Of a stretch of 6,756 bases of DNA, positions 1-5,924 are shown piece by piece. Position 1 is the first letter of the stretch. Each line of letters starts with the position of its first letter. Source of the stretch: JAZLIL01 sp045617405 (lineage in GTDB: Bacteria > Bacillota > Clostridia > Lachnospirales > Lachnospiraceae); NCBI GenBank assembly GCA_045617405.1, contig JAZLIL010000060.1, forward strand, positions 1 through 6,756, read 5' to 3'. A program made the position numbers and the translations under genes. The notes below the pieces were generated by a model. That model did no database searches, was not told the origin of the DNA, and was given only the letters and a program-made list of their open reading frames with translations.

Positions 1-7
1 TCACTTG

Positions 8-16
8 TGCTATAAT
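8..16 (+). promoter_or_regulatory. Extended -10 promoter element upstream of tig
   Basis: TGC followed directly by a perfect TATAAT (11-16) gives the TGN-TATAAT extended -10 pattern used by the main vegetative sigma factor. Transcription would begin near position 23, giving a leader of about 100 nt before tig. The -35 box would lie just outside the window, so only half of the promoter can be judged. It most likely drives the tig-clpP-clpX run, since no better promoter appears before the terminator after clpX. Confidence 0.7.
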
Positions 17-33
17 AGATTGCCTATGTATAT

Positions 34-58
34 TCAAGTCTGAGTATGGCAGACTTGA
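34..58 (+). other. Perfect 9-bp inverted repeat in the tig leader
   Basis: TCAAGTCTG (34-42) pairs perfectly with CAGACTTGA (50-58) around a 7-nt loop. It sits about 10 nt downstream of the predicted transcription start and is not followed by a U-run, so it is not an intrinsic terminator. It does not match the CIRCE element (TTAGCACTC-N9-GAGTGCTAA) or the CtsR heptad repeat, the two common heat-shock operators of Firmicutes chaperone and clp genes. It could be an operator for another repressor or a 5' stabilising hairpin in the mRNA. The structure is certain; its function is unknown. Confidence 0.5.
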
Positions 59-106
59 GATTACTACTGTGTGCAAAAAATAGTAAATAATATAAAGCTA
101 CGTATT

Positions 107-112
107 AGGAGG
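107..112 (+). promoter_or_regulatory. Ribosome binding site that decides the tig start
   Basis: AGGAGG at 107-112 lies one nucleotide before an in-frame ATG at 114, too close for initiation there, and 10 nt before the in-frame ATG at 123. The start at 123 is therefore preferred. It also gives an N-terminus (MSFKTEESGKSMVKF) that fits the usual beginning of trigger factor. Confidence 0.8.
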
Positions 113-122
113 AATGGTAATA

Positions 123-1409
123 ATGAGTTTTAAGACTGAAGAATCGGGAAAGAGCATGGTAAAGTTTACTATCGAGGTTTCACCCGAGGAACTTGAAAAG
201 GCCCTTGAGAAGGCTTATCACAAGATGAAGAACAAAATCAACGTTCAGGGCTTCAGAAAGGGTAAGGCACCCAGAGCCATCATCGAGAAGCTTTACGGTG
301 CAGAGGTGTTCTACGAGGAAGCAGCTAACGGGCTCATTCCCGGCGCCTATGAAGAAGCAGCAAAGGAATCCGGACTTGAGATTTCATCAAGACCCGATGT
401 TGATATCGTTACAATAAAGAAGGGCGAGCCTTTCGTTTTCACGGCAGAAGTTGCTGTAAAGCCTGAGGTTAAGCTTGGACAGTATAAGGGTGTTGAAGTT
501 GAAAAGTTTGACACTTCAATCACAGATGAAGAGGTTGAAGAGGATCTCAACAGACAGCTTGAGCAGAATTCAAGAACTATCAATGTTGAGGACAGACCTG
601 TAGCTGACGGCGACATTATCAAGCTCGACTACGAGGGCTTCTGCGACGGCGTTGCATTCGCAGGCGGAAAGGGCGAAAACCAGACACTTACCATCGGTTC
701 ACACAGCTTTATCGATACATTTGAAGACCAGATCATCGGTCACAGCATCGGAGATGAATTTGATGTAAACGTTACATTCCCTGAGGAGTACCACGCAGAG
801 GAGCTTAAGGGCAAGCCCGCAACCTTCAAGGTTAAGGTCAATGAGATCACCGTTAAGGAGCTTCCTGCAGCAGATGATGATTTTGCAAAGGACGTTTCCG
901 AATTTGATACAATTGATGAGTTGAAGGCTGATATCAGAGCAAAGCTCGAAGAGAAGAAGGCCAAGGCTGCCAGGAATCAGAAGGAAGACGCAGTAGTTGA
1001 CAAGATTATCGAGACATCCGAGATTGAGATTCCCGCTCCCATGCTTGATTACCAGAAGGAGCAGCTTGCCGACGAGATGGCTCAGAGAATGCAGATGCAG
1101 GGTCTTACCCTTGAGATGTACCTGAAATACACGGGAACTACTCCTCAGCAGTTCATGGAGCAGCTTACACCTCAGGCAGAGAAGCGCATTAAGTATCGTC
1201 TTGTTCTTGAAGCAATCGCAAAGGCTGAGAAGCTTGAGGCAACCGACGAGGAGCTTCAGCAGGAACTTGAGGACATGGCTAAGCAGTACAGCATGGAACT
1301 CGACAAGCTCAAGGAACTCATGGGCGAGGGCGAAGAGAAGATGATTAGGGAAGACCTTGCTGTTAAGAAGGCCATCGACCTTGTCACAGAGGCATCAGTA
1401 GAGAAGTAA
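123..1409 (+). CDS. tig: Trigger factor, ribosome-associated chaperone and peptidyl-prolyl isomerase
   Basis: This cytosolic chaperone docks at the ribosome exit tunnel and shields nascent chains; its FKBP-type domain can isomerise prolyl bonds. The product is 428 aa, the usual family length. The N-terminal ribosome-binding domain (about 1-145) carries the signature GFRKGKAP at 43-50, the loop that contacts ribosomal protein L23. The FKBP-like domain spans about 160-245 (starting near DGDIIKLDYEG). The rest, about 250-428, is the helical, Lys/Glu-rich C-terminal chaperone body. Start 123 is chosen over the in-frame ATG at 114, which sits on top of the ribosome binding site. Codon use is strongly biased (AAG, GAG, CTT), as expected for an abundant protein. 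It is the first gene of the run, with clpP 69 nt downstream; tig-clpP-clpX is a classic Firmicutes order that places folding next to degradation. Confidence 0.97.
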   Translation: MSFKTEESGKSMVKFTIEVSPEELEKALEKAYHKMKNKINVQGFRKGKAPRAIIEKLYGAEVFYEEAANGLIPGAYEEAAKESGLEISSRPDVDIVTIKKGEPFVFTAEVAVKPEVKLGQYKGVEVEKFDTSITDEEVEEDLNRQLEQNSRTINVEDRPVADGDIIKLDYEGFCDGVAFAGGKGENQTLTIGSHSFIDTFEDQIIGHSIGDEFDVNVTFPEEYHAEELKGKPATFKVKVNEITVKELPAADDDFAKDVSEFDTIDELKADIRAKLEEKKAKAARNQKEDAVVDKIIETSEIEIPAPMLDYQKEQLADEMAQRMQMQGLTLEMYLKYTGTTPQQFMEQLTPQAEKRIKYRLVLEAIAKAEKLEATDEELQQELEDMAKQYSMELDKLKELMGEGEEKMIREDLAVKKAIDLVTEASVEK

Positions 1410-1418
1410 TATAGTAAA

Positions 1419-1455
1419 AGCACAGGAACCCCATTGCCTAAAGGCAGTGGGTGCT
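1419..1455 (+). other. Stem-loop between tig and clpP
   Basis: CCCATTGCC (1430-1438) pairs with GGCAGTGGG (1443-1451) around a TAAA loop, with one G-U pair. AGCA (1419-1422) can pair with TGCT (1452-1455), leaving a 7-nt bulge on the 5' side. What follows is TCTTGTACG, not a proper U-run, so efficient termination is unlikely. A role as a weak attenuator, or as a stabilising or processing hairpin that sets different tig and clpXP mRNA levels, is possible but inferred. The clpP ribosome binding site at 1463-1469 lies outside the stem. Confidence 0.5.
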
Positions 1456-1478
1456 CTTGTACGAGGTGAGGTATCGGT

Positions 1479-2063
1479 ATGAGTACATTAATCCCTTATG
1501 TTATTGAACAGACCAGCCAGGGTGAACGTTCCTACGACATTTACTCAAGGCTTTTAAAGGACAGAATTATCTTTCTCGGTGATCAGGTTGATGATGCGGT
1601 TGCATCGAGCATTGTAGCTCAGCTGCTGTTCCTTGAGTCACAGGATTCAACAAAGGACATCAGCTTCTACATCAACAGCCCGGGCGGAAGTGTCAGCGCA
1701 GGTCTTGCTATCTACGACACAATGAATTACATCAAGTGTGATGTTTCAACCCTGTGTATCGGAATGGCAGCCAGCATGGGCGCATTCCTTCTGTCAGGCG
1801 GAGCAAAGGGCAAGCGTTTTGCTCTTCCCAATGCGGAAATTATGATTCACCAGCCTTCAGGCGGTGTTAAGGGCCAGGCTACAGAGATTAAGATTGTGGC
1901 TGAGAACATTTTGAAGACCAAGGAGCGTCTCAATAAGATTCTTGCAGCCAACACAGGCAAGCCCCTTGATGTCATTGAGATTGACACCGAACGCGACAAC
2001 TACATGACTGCCGAGGAGGCAAAAGAGTACGGTCTGATTGATGCAGTCATTACATCAAGATAG
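1479..2063 (+). CDS. clpP: ATP-dependent Clp protease proteolytic subunit ClpP
   Basis: ClpP is the serine peptidase that forms a 14-subunit barrel and degrades proteins fed in by ClpX or ClpC. At 194 aa it has normal length with no sign of truncation. The catalytic triad is visible: Ser99 in GMAASMGAF, His124 in MIHQP, and Asp173 in ERDNYM. The substrate-binding glycine stretch INSPGGSVSAG is at 65-75. A good Shine-Dalgarno sequence, GAGGTGA at 1463-1469, lies 9 nt before the ATG. The stop is 14 nt before clpX, so peptidase and unfoldase are made from one mRNA. The promoter before tig probably drives it. No CtsR-type heptad repeat is seen nearby, so heat-shock control of the kind known in Bacillus is not supported here. 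Confidence 0.98.
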   Translation: MSTLIPYVIEQTSQGERSYDIYSRLLKDRIIFLGDQVDDAVASSIVAQLLFLESQDSTKDISFYINSPGGSVSAGLAIYDTMNYIKCDVSTLCIGMAASMGAFLLSGGAKGKRFALPNAEIMIHQPSGGVKGQATEIKIVAENILKTKERLNKILAANTGKPLDVIEIDTERDNYMTAEEAKEYGLIDAVITSR

Positions 2064-2077
2064 TAAAGAGAGAGCAT

Positions 2078-3388
2078 ATGAAGGACGACAGAAAAATGAT
2101 GCCGCGCTGTTCATTCTGCGGCAAGAGTCAGGACCGTGTCGGTAAGCTGGTCGCCGGTCCGAGCGGGGTTTACATCTGCAATGAGTGTATCGAGCTTTGC
2201 GTGGAGATAGTTGACGATACATGCGAAAAAATCAGTACACGCTCAGAAAGCAAGCAGGAGATTAATCTCTTAAAGCCCCGTGAAATCAAGGAATTCCTCG
2301 ATGATTACGTTGTTGGGCAGGAGGAAGCCAAGAGGACGCTGTCCGTGGCGGTTTACAATCACTACAAACGTATATTATATGGGCATGATGATGATGTCGA
2401 CATCCAGAAGAGCAACATTCTTTTGCTCGGACCTACAGGATCCGGTAAAACCTACATTGCCCAGACGCTTGCGAAGCTTCTGAATGTTCCTTTTGCAATT
2501 GCAGATGCCACGGCACTCACTGAGGCCGGTTATGTCGGTGAAGATGTCGAAAACATACTGCTGAAGGTTATTCAGGCGGCAGATTACGACATTGAACGTG
2601 CCCAGATTGGTATTATCTACATCGATGAAATCGACAAGATCACGAGAAAATCAGAGAATGTTTCGATTACCCGCGATGTATCCGGTGAAGGTGTACAGCA
2701 GGCGCTGCTTAAGATTCTTGAGGGAACGGCAGCATCGGTTCCTCCGCAGGGCGGACGTAAGCATCCTCACCAGGAGTTTATCCAGATTGACACCACAAAT
2801 ATTCTTTTTATATGCGGCGGAGCATTTGACGGTCTTGAAAAGATTGTTGAAGGCAGAATCGGACAGAAATCCATCGGCTTTAACAGTGTCATCACCGACA
2901 TGACAAAGAAAAACATCGGTGAACTGTTCCGTCAGACGCTTCCCGAGGATCTCATCAAGTTTGGCCTGATTCCCGAGTTTGTCGGTCGTGTTCCGATTGT
3001 ATCGGCACTCGATCAGCTCGATGAGGAGGCTCTTGTGAAGATTCTTACCGAGCCGAAGAACGCGCTGACACGTCAGTATCGCAAGCTCTTTGAACTTGAC
3101 GGAGTTGATCTCGAATTTGACGAGGAGGCGGTGAAGGTTATTGCAAAGCGTGCCTATGAACGTAAAACAGGTGCAAGAGGTCTTCGCTCCATTATCGAGA
3201 AGATCATGATGGATACGATGTTCGATATTCCTTCGGACGAGTCGGTAGCAAAGTGCATCATCACGAAGGAGGCGGCAGAAGGAACCGCAGAACCGGTCAG
3301 AGTTGAAGGCGAACGGGATATGAAGCGCGCCCGGATTCTTCCTGCAAAAACCGGAAGAAAAAAACGCGGAAGCGGCGAAAGTGCATAA
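2078..3388 (+). CDS. clpX: ATP-dependent Clp protease ATP-binding subunit ClpX
   Basis: ClpX is the hexameric AAA+ unfoldase that recognises tagged substrates and threads them into ClpP. The 436-aa product is complete. Visible in order are a zinc-binding domain with Cys11/Cys14 and Cys34/Cys37; Walker A GPTGSGKT at 118-125; the pore-1 loop GYVG at 151-154; Walker B with Asp183-Glu184 in IIYIDEID; the RKH loop at 227-229; the ClpP-docking tripeptide IGF at 266-268; a probable arginine finger at Arg304 (EFVGR); and the sensor-2 motif GARGLR with Arg367. The presence of IGF supports partnership with the adjacent ClpP. The last ~25 residues are basic and low in complexity, a variable tail. The ribosome binding site is only a purine run (about 2067-2073), so the start at 2078 is slightly less certain than the frame; Met7 and Met8 are alternatives, but 2078 keeps the usual ~10 residues before the first cysteine. 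In many Firmicutes lon follows, but here a terminator and then engB do. Confidence 0.98.
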   Translation: MKDDRKMMPRCSFCGKSQDRVGKLVAGPSGVYICNECIELCVEIVDDTCEKISTRSESKQEINLLKPREIKEFLDDYVVGQEEAKRTLSVAVYNHYKRILYGHDDDVDIQKSNILLLGPTGSGKTYIAQTLAKLLNVPFAIADATALTEAGYVGEDVENILLKVIQAADYDIERAQIGIIYIDEIDKITRKSENVSITRDVSGEGVQQALLKILEGTAASVPPQGGRKHPHQEFIQIDTTNILFICGGAFDGLEKIVEGRIGQKSIGFNSVITDMTKKNIGELFRQTLPEDLIKFGLIPEFVGRVPIVSALDQLDEEALVKILTEPKNALTRQYRKLFELDGVDLEFDEEAVKVIAKRAYERKTGARGLRSIIEKIMMDTMFDIPSDESVAKCIITKEAAEGTAEPVRVEGERDMKRARILPAKTGRKKRGSGESA

Positions 3389-3401
3389 ACAGGATATTGT
3401 G

Positions 3402-3436
3402 AAAGGCTGCCCGGTATTTTTGCCGGGCACCTTTTT
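3402..3436 (+). terminator. Intrinsic terminator after clpX
   Basis: GCCCGG (3409-3414) pairs with CCGGGC (3423-3428) around an 8-nt loop. An outer AAAGG (3402-3406) pairs with CCTTT (3430-3434), and the stem runs into TTTTT at 3432-3436. This is a strong rho-independent terminator closing tig-clpP-clpX. Only 18 nt separate the U-run from the engB ATG, leaving no room for a promoter in between, so engB and mazG may depend on read-through or on a promoter inside clpX. Confidence 0.85.
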
Positions 3437-3454
3437 ACACAGGAGAATTTTCAA

Positions 3455-4129
3455 ATGGTGATAAAAAACGTAAATCTTGAAACAGTATGCGGCGTGACAA
3501 GCGTACTCCCGAAGAATGAAAAACCGGAGTTTGCGTTTGCGGGCCGTTCAAATGTGGGAAAATCGTCACTTATTAATGCCCTTTTGAATAGGAAATCCTA
3601 CGCAAGGACTTCTCAGCAGCCCGGAAAAACACAGACAATCAATTACTATAACGTTAATGGCGGGCTGTATTTTGTTGACCTGCCGGGCTACGGCTACGCG
3701 AAGGTCTCGAAGGAGATGAAGGAGAAATGGGGAAAGCTTATCGAGAAGTATCTCGTGAAATCGGAGATGCTAAGGGTAATTTTCCTGCTTGTTGACATCA
3801 GGCATGAGCCGACGGCTGACGATAAGAGCATGTTCGACTGGATTGTGGCAAACAACCGGACTCCGGTTATCGTTGCAACAAAGCTTGATAAAATCAACCG
3901 GAGTCAGAAGGACAAAAGCGTGAAGATTATTCGCCAGAAGCTTGGCGCGGGGAACGATATAGCAATTATTCCGTTCTCGGCAGAAACAAAGCAGGGGCGG
4001 GATGAGATTTATAAGATAATAGATGCTGCTGTTTCCGAAACATTCGAGGATGAAGAGCGCGACATTTACAAACGCAGAGCTGACTCGAAAGCTAATGTGC
4101 TAGAAAGAGGGATACATGAACGAGAATGA
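3455..4129 (+). CDS. engB: Ribosome biogenesis GTPase EngB (YihA/YsxC)
   Basis: This is an Era/TrmE-class P-loop GTPase needed for maturation of the 50S ribosomal subunit. All G motifs are present: G1 GRSNVGKSS at 30-38; G2 Thr61 within the conserved GKTQTIN; G3 DLPGYGYA at 75-82, the EngB hallmark; G4 TKLDK at 142-146; and G5 FSAET at 174-178. The 224-aa length is somewhat above the usual ~195-210 because of a charged C-terminal tail (about 200-224) whose last codons overlap mazG. AGGAG at 3441-3445 lies 9 nt before the ATG. The 14-nt overlap with mazG implies translational coupling. In relatives engB usually follows lon, whereas here it directly follows the clpX terminator. Confidence 0.97.
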   Translation: MVIKNVNLETVCGVTSVLPKNEKPEFAFAGRSNVGKSSLINALLNRKSYARTSQQPGKTQTINYYNVNGGLYFVDLPGYGYAKVSKEMKEKWGKLIEKYLVKSEMLRVIFLLVDIRHEPTADDKSMFDWIVANNRTPVIVATKLDKINRSQKDKSVKIIRQKLGAGNDIAIIPFSAETKQGRDEIYKIIDAAVSETFEDEERDIYKRRADSKANVLERGIHERE

Positions 4130-4913
4130 AGAACTTGCAAGACTGATGGAGGTAGTGAGAAAGCTTCGGGCCCCGGACGGCTGCCCCTGGGACAGGGCAC
4201 AGACACATGAAAGTCTTAGAAACGAGCTTCTTGAGGAAGCCTACGAAACAGCTGAAGCAATCGATACGGGCGATACGGATAATCTTTGTGAAGAGCTGGG
4301 AGACCTGCTGCTTCATGTAGCGATGCACTCCGTTATTGCGGAAGAAAAGGGCGAGTTTGACCTTGCGAAGGTTGCACGCGAAGAGGCGGACAAGATGGTT
4401 TTCCGCCATCCGCATGTTTTCGGGTCAAAGGAAGGCATCGACACTCCCGATAAGGTTCTTCGTCAGTGGGAGGAGCTTAAAGCAAAGGAAAAGCATGAGG
4501 AGACAGCTTCTGATGCGATGAATCGTGTTGCTAAGGCGCTGCCTGCACTCACAAGGGCTCAGAAGATTCAAAAGAAGGCGTCGAAGGTCGGATATGATTT
4601 CGCAAACACTGATGAAGTACTCAAAAAGGTATATGAAGAACTCGATGAATTGAAGGAAGCCATTCACGAAGGGAACCGGTTCGACATATGTGAAGAATTT
4701 GGCGATTTGTTGTTCTCGTGCGTGAATACAGCCCGGTTTTTGGGCGTTGATGCTGAATTTTCCTTGACAAAAGCAACCAATAAGTTTATAAATAGATTTG
4801 TAAACGCGGAAGCCGCGGCGCAAGCTAATGGTAGGCGTTTAGCGGATTTGACGGCGCAAGAGCTCGACGATCTGTGGAATGAAGCCAAGCGTTCTGAAAA
4901 GAGAATTGATTGA
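4116..4913 (+). CDS. mazG: Nucleoside triphosphate pyrophosphohydrolase MazG
   Basis: MazG hydrolyses (d)NTPs, including damaged ones, to monophosphates and pyrophosphate with Mg2+, cleaning the nucleotide pool. The 265-aa product has the tandem two-domain layout of the E. coli-type enzyme. The N-terminal domain has GCPWD at 22-26, the acidic helix ELLEEAYE at 37-44 and EELGDLLL at 59-66. The linker contains RHPHVF at 97-102. The C-terminal domain has YEELDELKEA near 173-182 and EEFGDLLF at 193-200. Both copies of the metal-binding ExxE...ExxD pattern are intact. Unlike Bacillus YabN, there is no fused tetrapyrrole methylase domain. The start at 4116 lies inside the end of engB, with a GAGGG ribosome binding site (4107-4111) at a short 4-nt spacing; the overlap suggests coupled translation. 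The 66-nt gap after it leads to hup. Confidence 0.95.
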   Translation: MNENEELARLMEVVRKLRAPDGCPWDRAQTHESLRNELLEEAYETAEAIDTGDTDNLCEELGDLLLHVAMHSVIAEEKGEFDLAKVAREEADKMVFRHPHVFGSKEGIDTPDKVLRQWEELKAKEKHEETASDAMNRVAKALPALTRAQKIQKKASKVGYDFANTDEVLKKVYEELDELKEAIHEGNRFDICEEFGDLLFSCVNTARFLGVDAEFSLTKATNKFINRFVNAEAAAQANGRRLADLTAQELDDLWNEAKRSEKRID

Positions 4914-4979
4914 TTATACGGTTTGAACAGTGGCGCAGTATTCCAAAATAACAAGATCTAGTTAGAGGAGGATTTAACA

Positions 4980-5255
4980 ATGAACAAAGCTGATTTAGTA
5001 GCAGCAATCGCAGAGAAGGCAGAATTAACCAAGAAGGATTCCGAGAAGGCATTAAAGGCAGTTATCGACACAATCACAGATGAACTCATCAAGGGTGAGA
5101 AGGTTCAGCTCGTTGGTTTCGGTACATTCGAAGTTGCTGCAAGACCTGCAAGAACAGGAAGAAATCCCCAGACCAAGAAGGAGATTAGTATTCCCGCATC
5201 AAAGGCTCCTAAGTTCAAGGCTGGCAAGGCATTAAAGGATGCTGTTAACAAGTAA
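4980..5255 (+). CDS. hup: DNA-binding protein HU
   Basis: HU is a small, abundant, dimeric nucleoid protein that bends DNA in the cytosol. The 91-aa length is typical. The signature GFGTFEVAARPARTGRNPQT spans 46-65; Pro63 in the RNPQT tip of the beta-arm is the residue that intercalates into DNA, and the basic arm RPARTGR (55-61) is intact. A near-ideal Shine-Dalgarno sequence, AGAGGAGG at 4964-4971, lies 8 nt before the ATG, matching high expression. Its own intrinsic terminator follows, so hup is probably also expressed as a short mRNA. The 66-nt gap after mazG (4914-4979) shows no convincing promoter, although one would be expected. Codon bias resembles tig rather than mazG. HU between mazG and rqcP is an arrangement I associate with Clostridia, not with Bacillus. 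Confidence 0.98.
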   Translation: MNKADLVAAIAEKAELTKKDSEKALKAVIDTITDELIKGEKVQLVGFGTFEVAARPARTGRNPQTKKEISIPASKAPKFKAGKALKDAVNK

Positions 5256-5270
5256 TTGATTCTTGAATTG

Positions 5271-5305
5271 AGACCCGCGGTCATTCGGCTGCGGGTTTTC
5301 TTTTT
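5271..5305 (+). terminator. Intrinsic terminator after hup
   Basis: ACCCGCGGTC (5273-5282) pairs with GGCTGCGGGT (5287-5296) around an ATTC loop, with two G-U pairs, and is followed by TTTTCTTTTT ending at 5305. This should efficiently end hup transcription and separate abundant HU mRNA from rqcP, which begins 31 nt further on. Confidence 0.9.
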
Positions 5306-5336
5306 GACATATTAGTGTCCCCGGGAGGAATATATA

Positions 5337-5576
5337 ATGCGTTTAGACAAGTATCTGAAAGTTTCACGCCTTATCAAGAGGCGCACGGTTGCGAACGAAG
5401 CCTGCGATGCCGGAAGAGTCATGATTAACGGCAAAGTCGCAAAAGCCTCGACTGAAGTAAAGAAGGGTGATATAATAGAAATCGCTTTCGGAACACGTGA
5501 TGTTAAAGCCGAGGTGCTTGAGATCATGGAAACACAGAAGAAGGATGAAGCAGCCGAAATGTACAGGCTTATGTAG
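5337..5576 (+). CDS. rqcP: RqcP (YabO/HslR-like), S4-domain ribosome quality control factor
   Basis: A 79-aa S4 RNA-binding protein. The start MRLDKYLKVSRLIKRRTVAN is very close to Bacillus YabO, now RqcP. That protein binds stalled 50S subunits and stabilises the P-site tRNA while RqcH adds C-terminal alanine tails. The S4 fold covers about residues 1-60, with conserved basic residues including Arg2, Arg11 and Arg16, and GRVMINGKVAKAS (26-38) forming the second half of the motif. GGGAGGA at 5323-5329 lies 7 nt before the ATG. In Bacillus and most spore-forming Clostridia yabP and yabQ follow; here divIC comes next after 39 nt. Expression must pass the hup terminator or use a promoter I cannot identify with confidence. 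An assignment to the heat-shock protein HslR is the older name for the same family, but the context favours RqcP. Confidence 0.93.
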   Translation: MRLDKYLKVSRLIKRRTVANEACDAGRVMINGKVAKASTEVKKGDIIEIAFGTRDVKAEVLEIMETQKKDEAAEMYRLM

Positions 5577-5578
5577 CG

Positions 5579-5600
5579 GCCGACCGCAAAGTGCGGGGGC
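5579..5600 (+). other. GC-rich stem-loop in front of divIC
   Basis: CCGCA (5584-5588) pairs with TGCGG (5592-5596) around AAG, and GCC (5579-5581) can pair with GGC (5598-5600), leaving a small internal loop. It starts 2 nt after the rqcP stop. No U-run follows, so it is not a terminator. It buries the only G-rich stretch (5595-5599) upstream of the divIC ATG, so it may influence divIC translation; that role is inferred. Confidence 0.4.
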
Positions 5601-5615
5601 TGCCCGGTATTTGGT

Positions 5616-5924
5616 ATGAAAGAAAGATCGAAGAAAAACAGAACAGGATCGGGCCTTGTTGTTCTGGCCGCGCTTTTGATATGCGGAGCGCTTATCATCG
5701 GAACCTATAAGCTCAGGCAGGACTACAACGAGCAGAAGAAGGAGCTCGACAGAATAGAAGCCGAGACAAAGAGTCTTGAGGAGCAGAATGAGCTGCTGGA
5801 GGAAGAGCGGCAGCGTCTTCTTGATGAAGGATATTCTGATGAGATGGCGCGAAGAATTGCACGGGAGAAGCTCGGACTTGTCGATCCGGATGATGTGATT
5901 ATTGTTCCTGAGGGAGAAAAGTGA
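5616..5924 (+). CDS. divIC: Septum formation initiator DivIC (FtsB/DivIC family)
   Basis: A single-pass division protein that, with FtsL and DivIB, connects the septal ring to peptidoglycan synthesis. The 102-aa product has a basic cytoplasmic N-terminus (1-11), one membrane segment at about 12-30, and a highly charged coiled coil at about 33-70 with leucines at heptad spacing. The C-terminal block ARRIAREKLGLVDPDDVII (78-96) is the family signature. The position between rqcP and tilS agrees. Length and topology match the family. The ATG at 5616 has no proper Shine-Dalgarno sequence; the upstream bases are GCCCGGTATTTGGT. No other in-frame start exists back to the rqcP stop, which is in the same frame. 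The stop codon TGA is contributed by the first unit of a tandem repeat. Membership in the family is clear; DivIC rather than another FtsB-like protein rests mostly on context. Confidence 0.9.
   Translation: MKERSKKNRTGSGLVVLAALLICGALIIGTYKLRQDYNEQKKELDRIEAETKSLEEQNELLEEERQRLLDEGYSDEMARRIAREKLGLVDPDDVIIVPEGEK

Noticed and set aside
114..122. Alternative tig start at ATG 114
   Set aside because: It is 1 nt from the AGGAGG ribosome binding site, whereas ATG 123 is at 10 nt and gives a normal N-terminus.
1381..1415. Internal promoter for clpP (TTGTCA at 1381-1386, TATAGT at 1410-1415)
   Set aside because: Both boxes are good matches, but the 23-bp spacing is far from 17 and no better -35 is found for the TATAGT.
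2651..3454. Open frame of 267 codons on the - strand opposite clpX
   Set aside because: It lies wholly antisense to well-conserved clpX codons, its product is Cys/Leu-rich with no recognisable motif, and it is the usual antisense shadow of a biased coding sequence.
4906..4950. Promoter for hup (TTGAAC at 4923-4928 with CAAAAT at 4944-4949)
   Set aside because: The -10 matches only 4 of 6 bases and the 15-bp spacing is short; a promoter is expected here but I cannot place it reliably.
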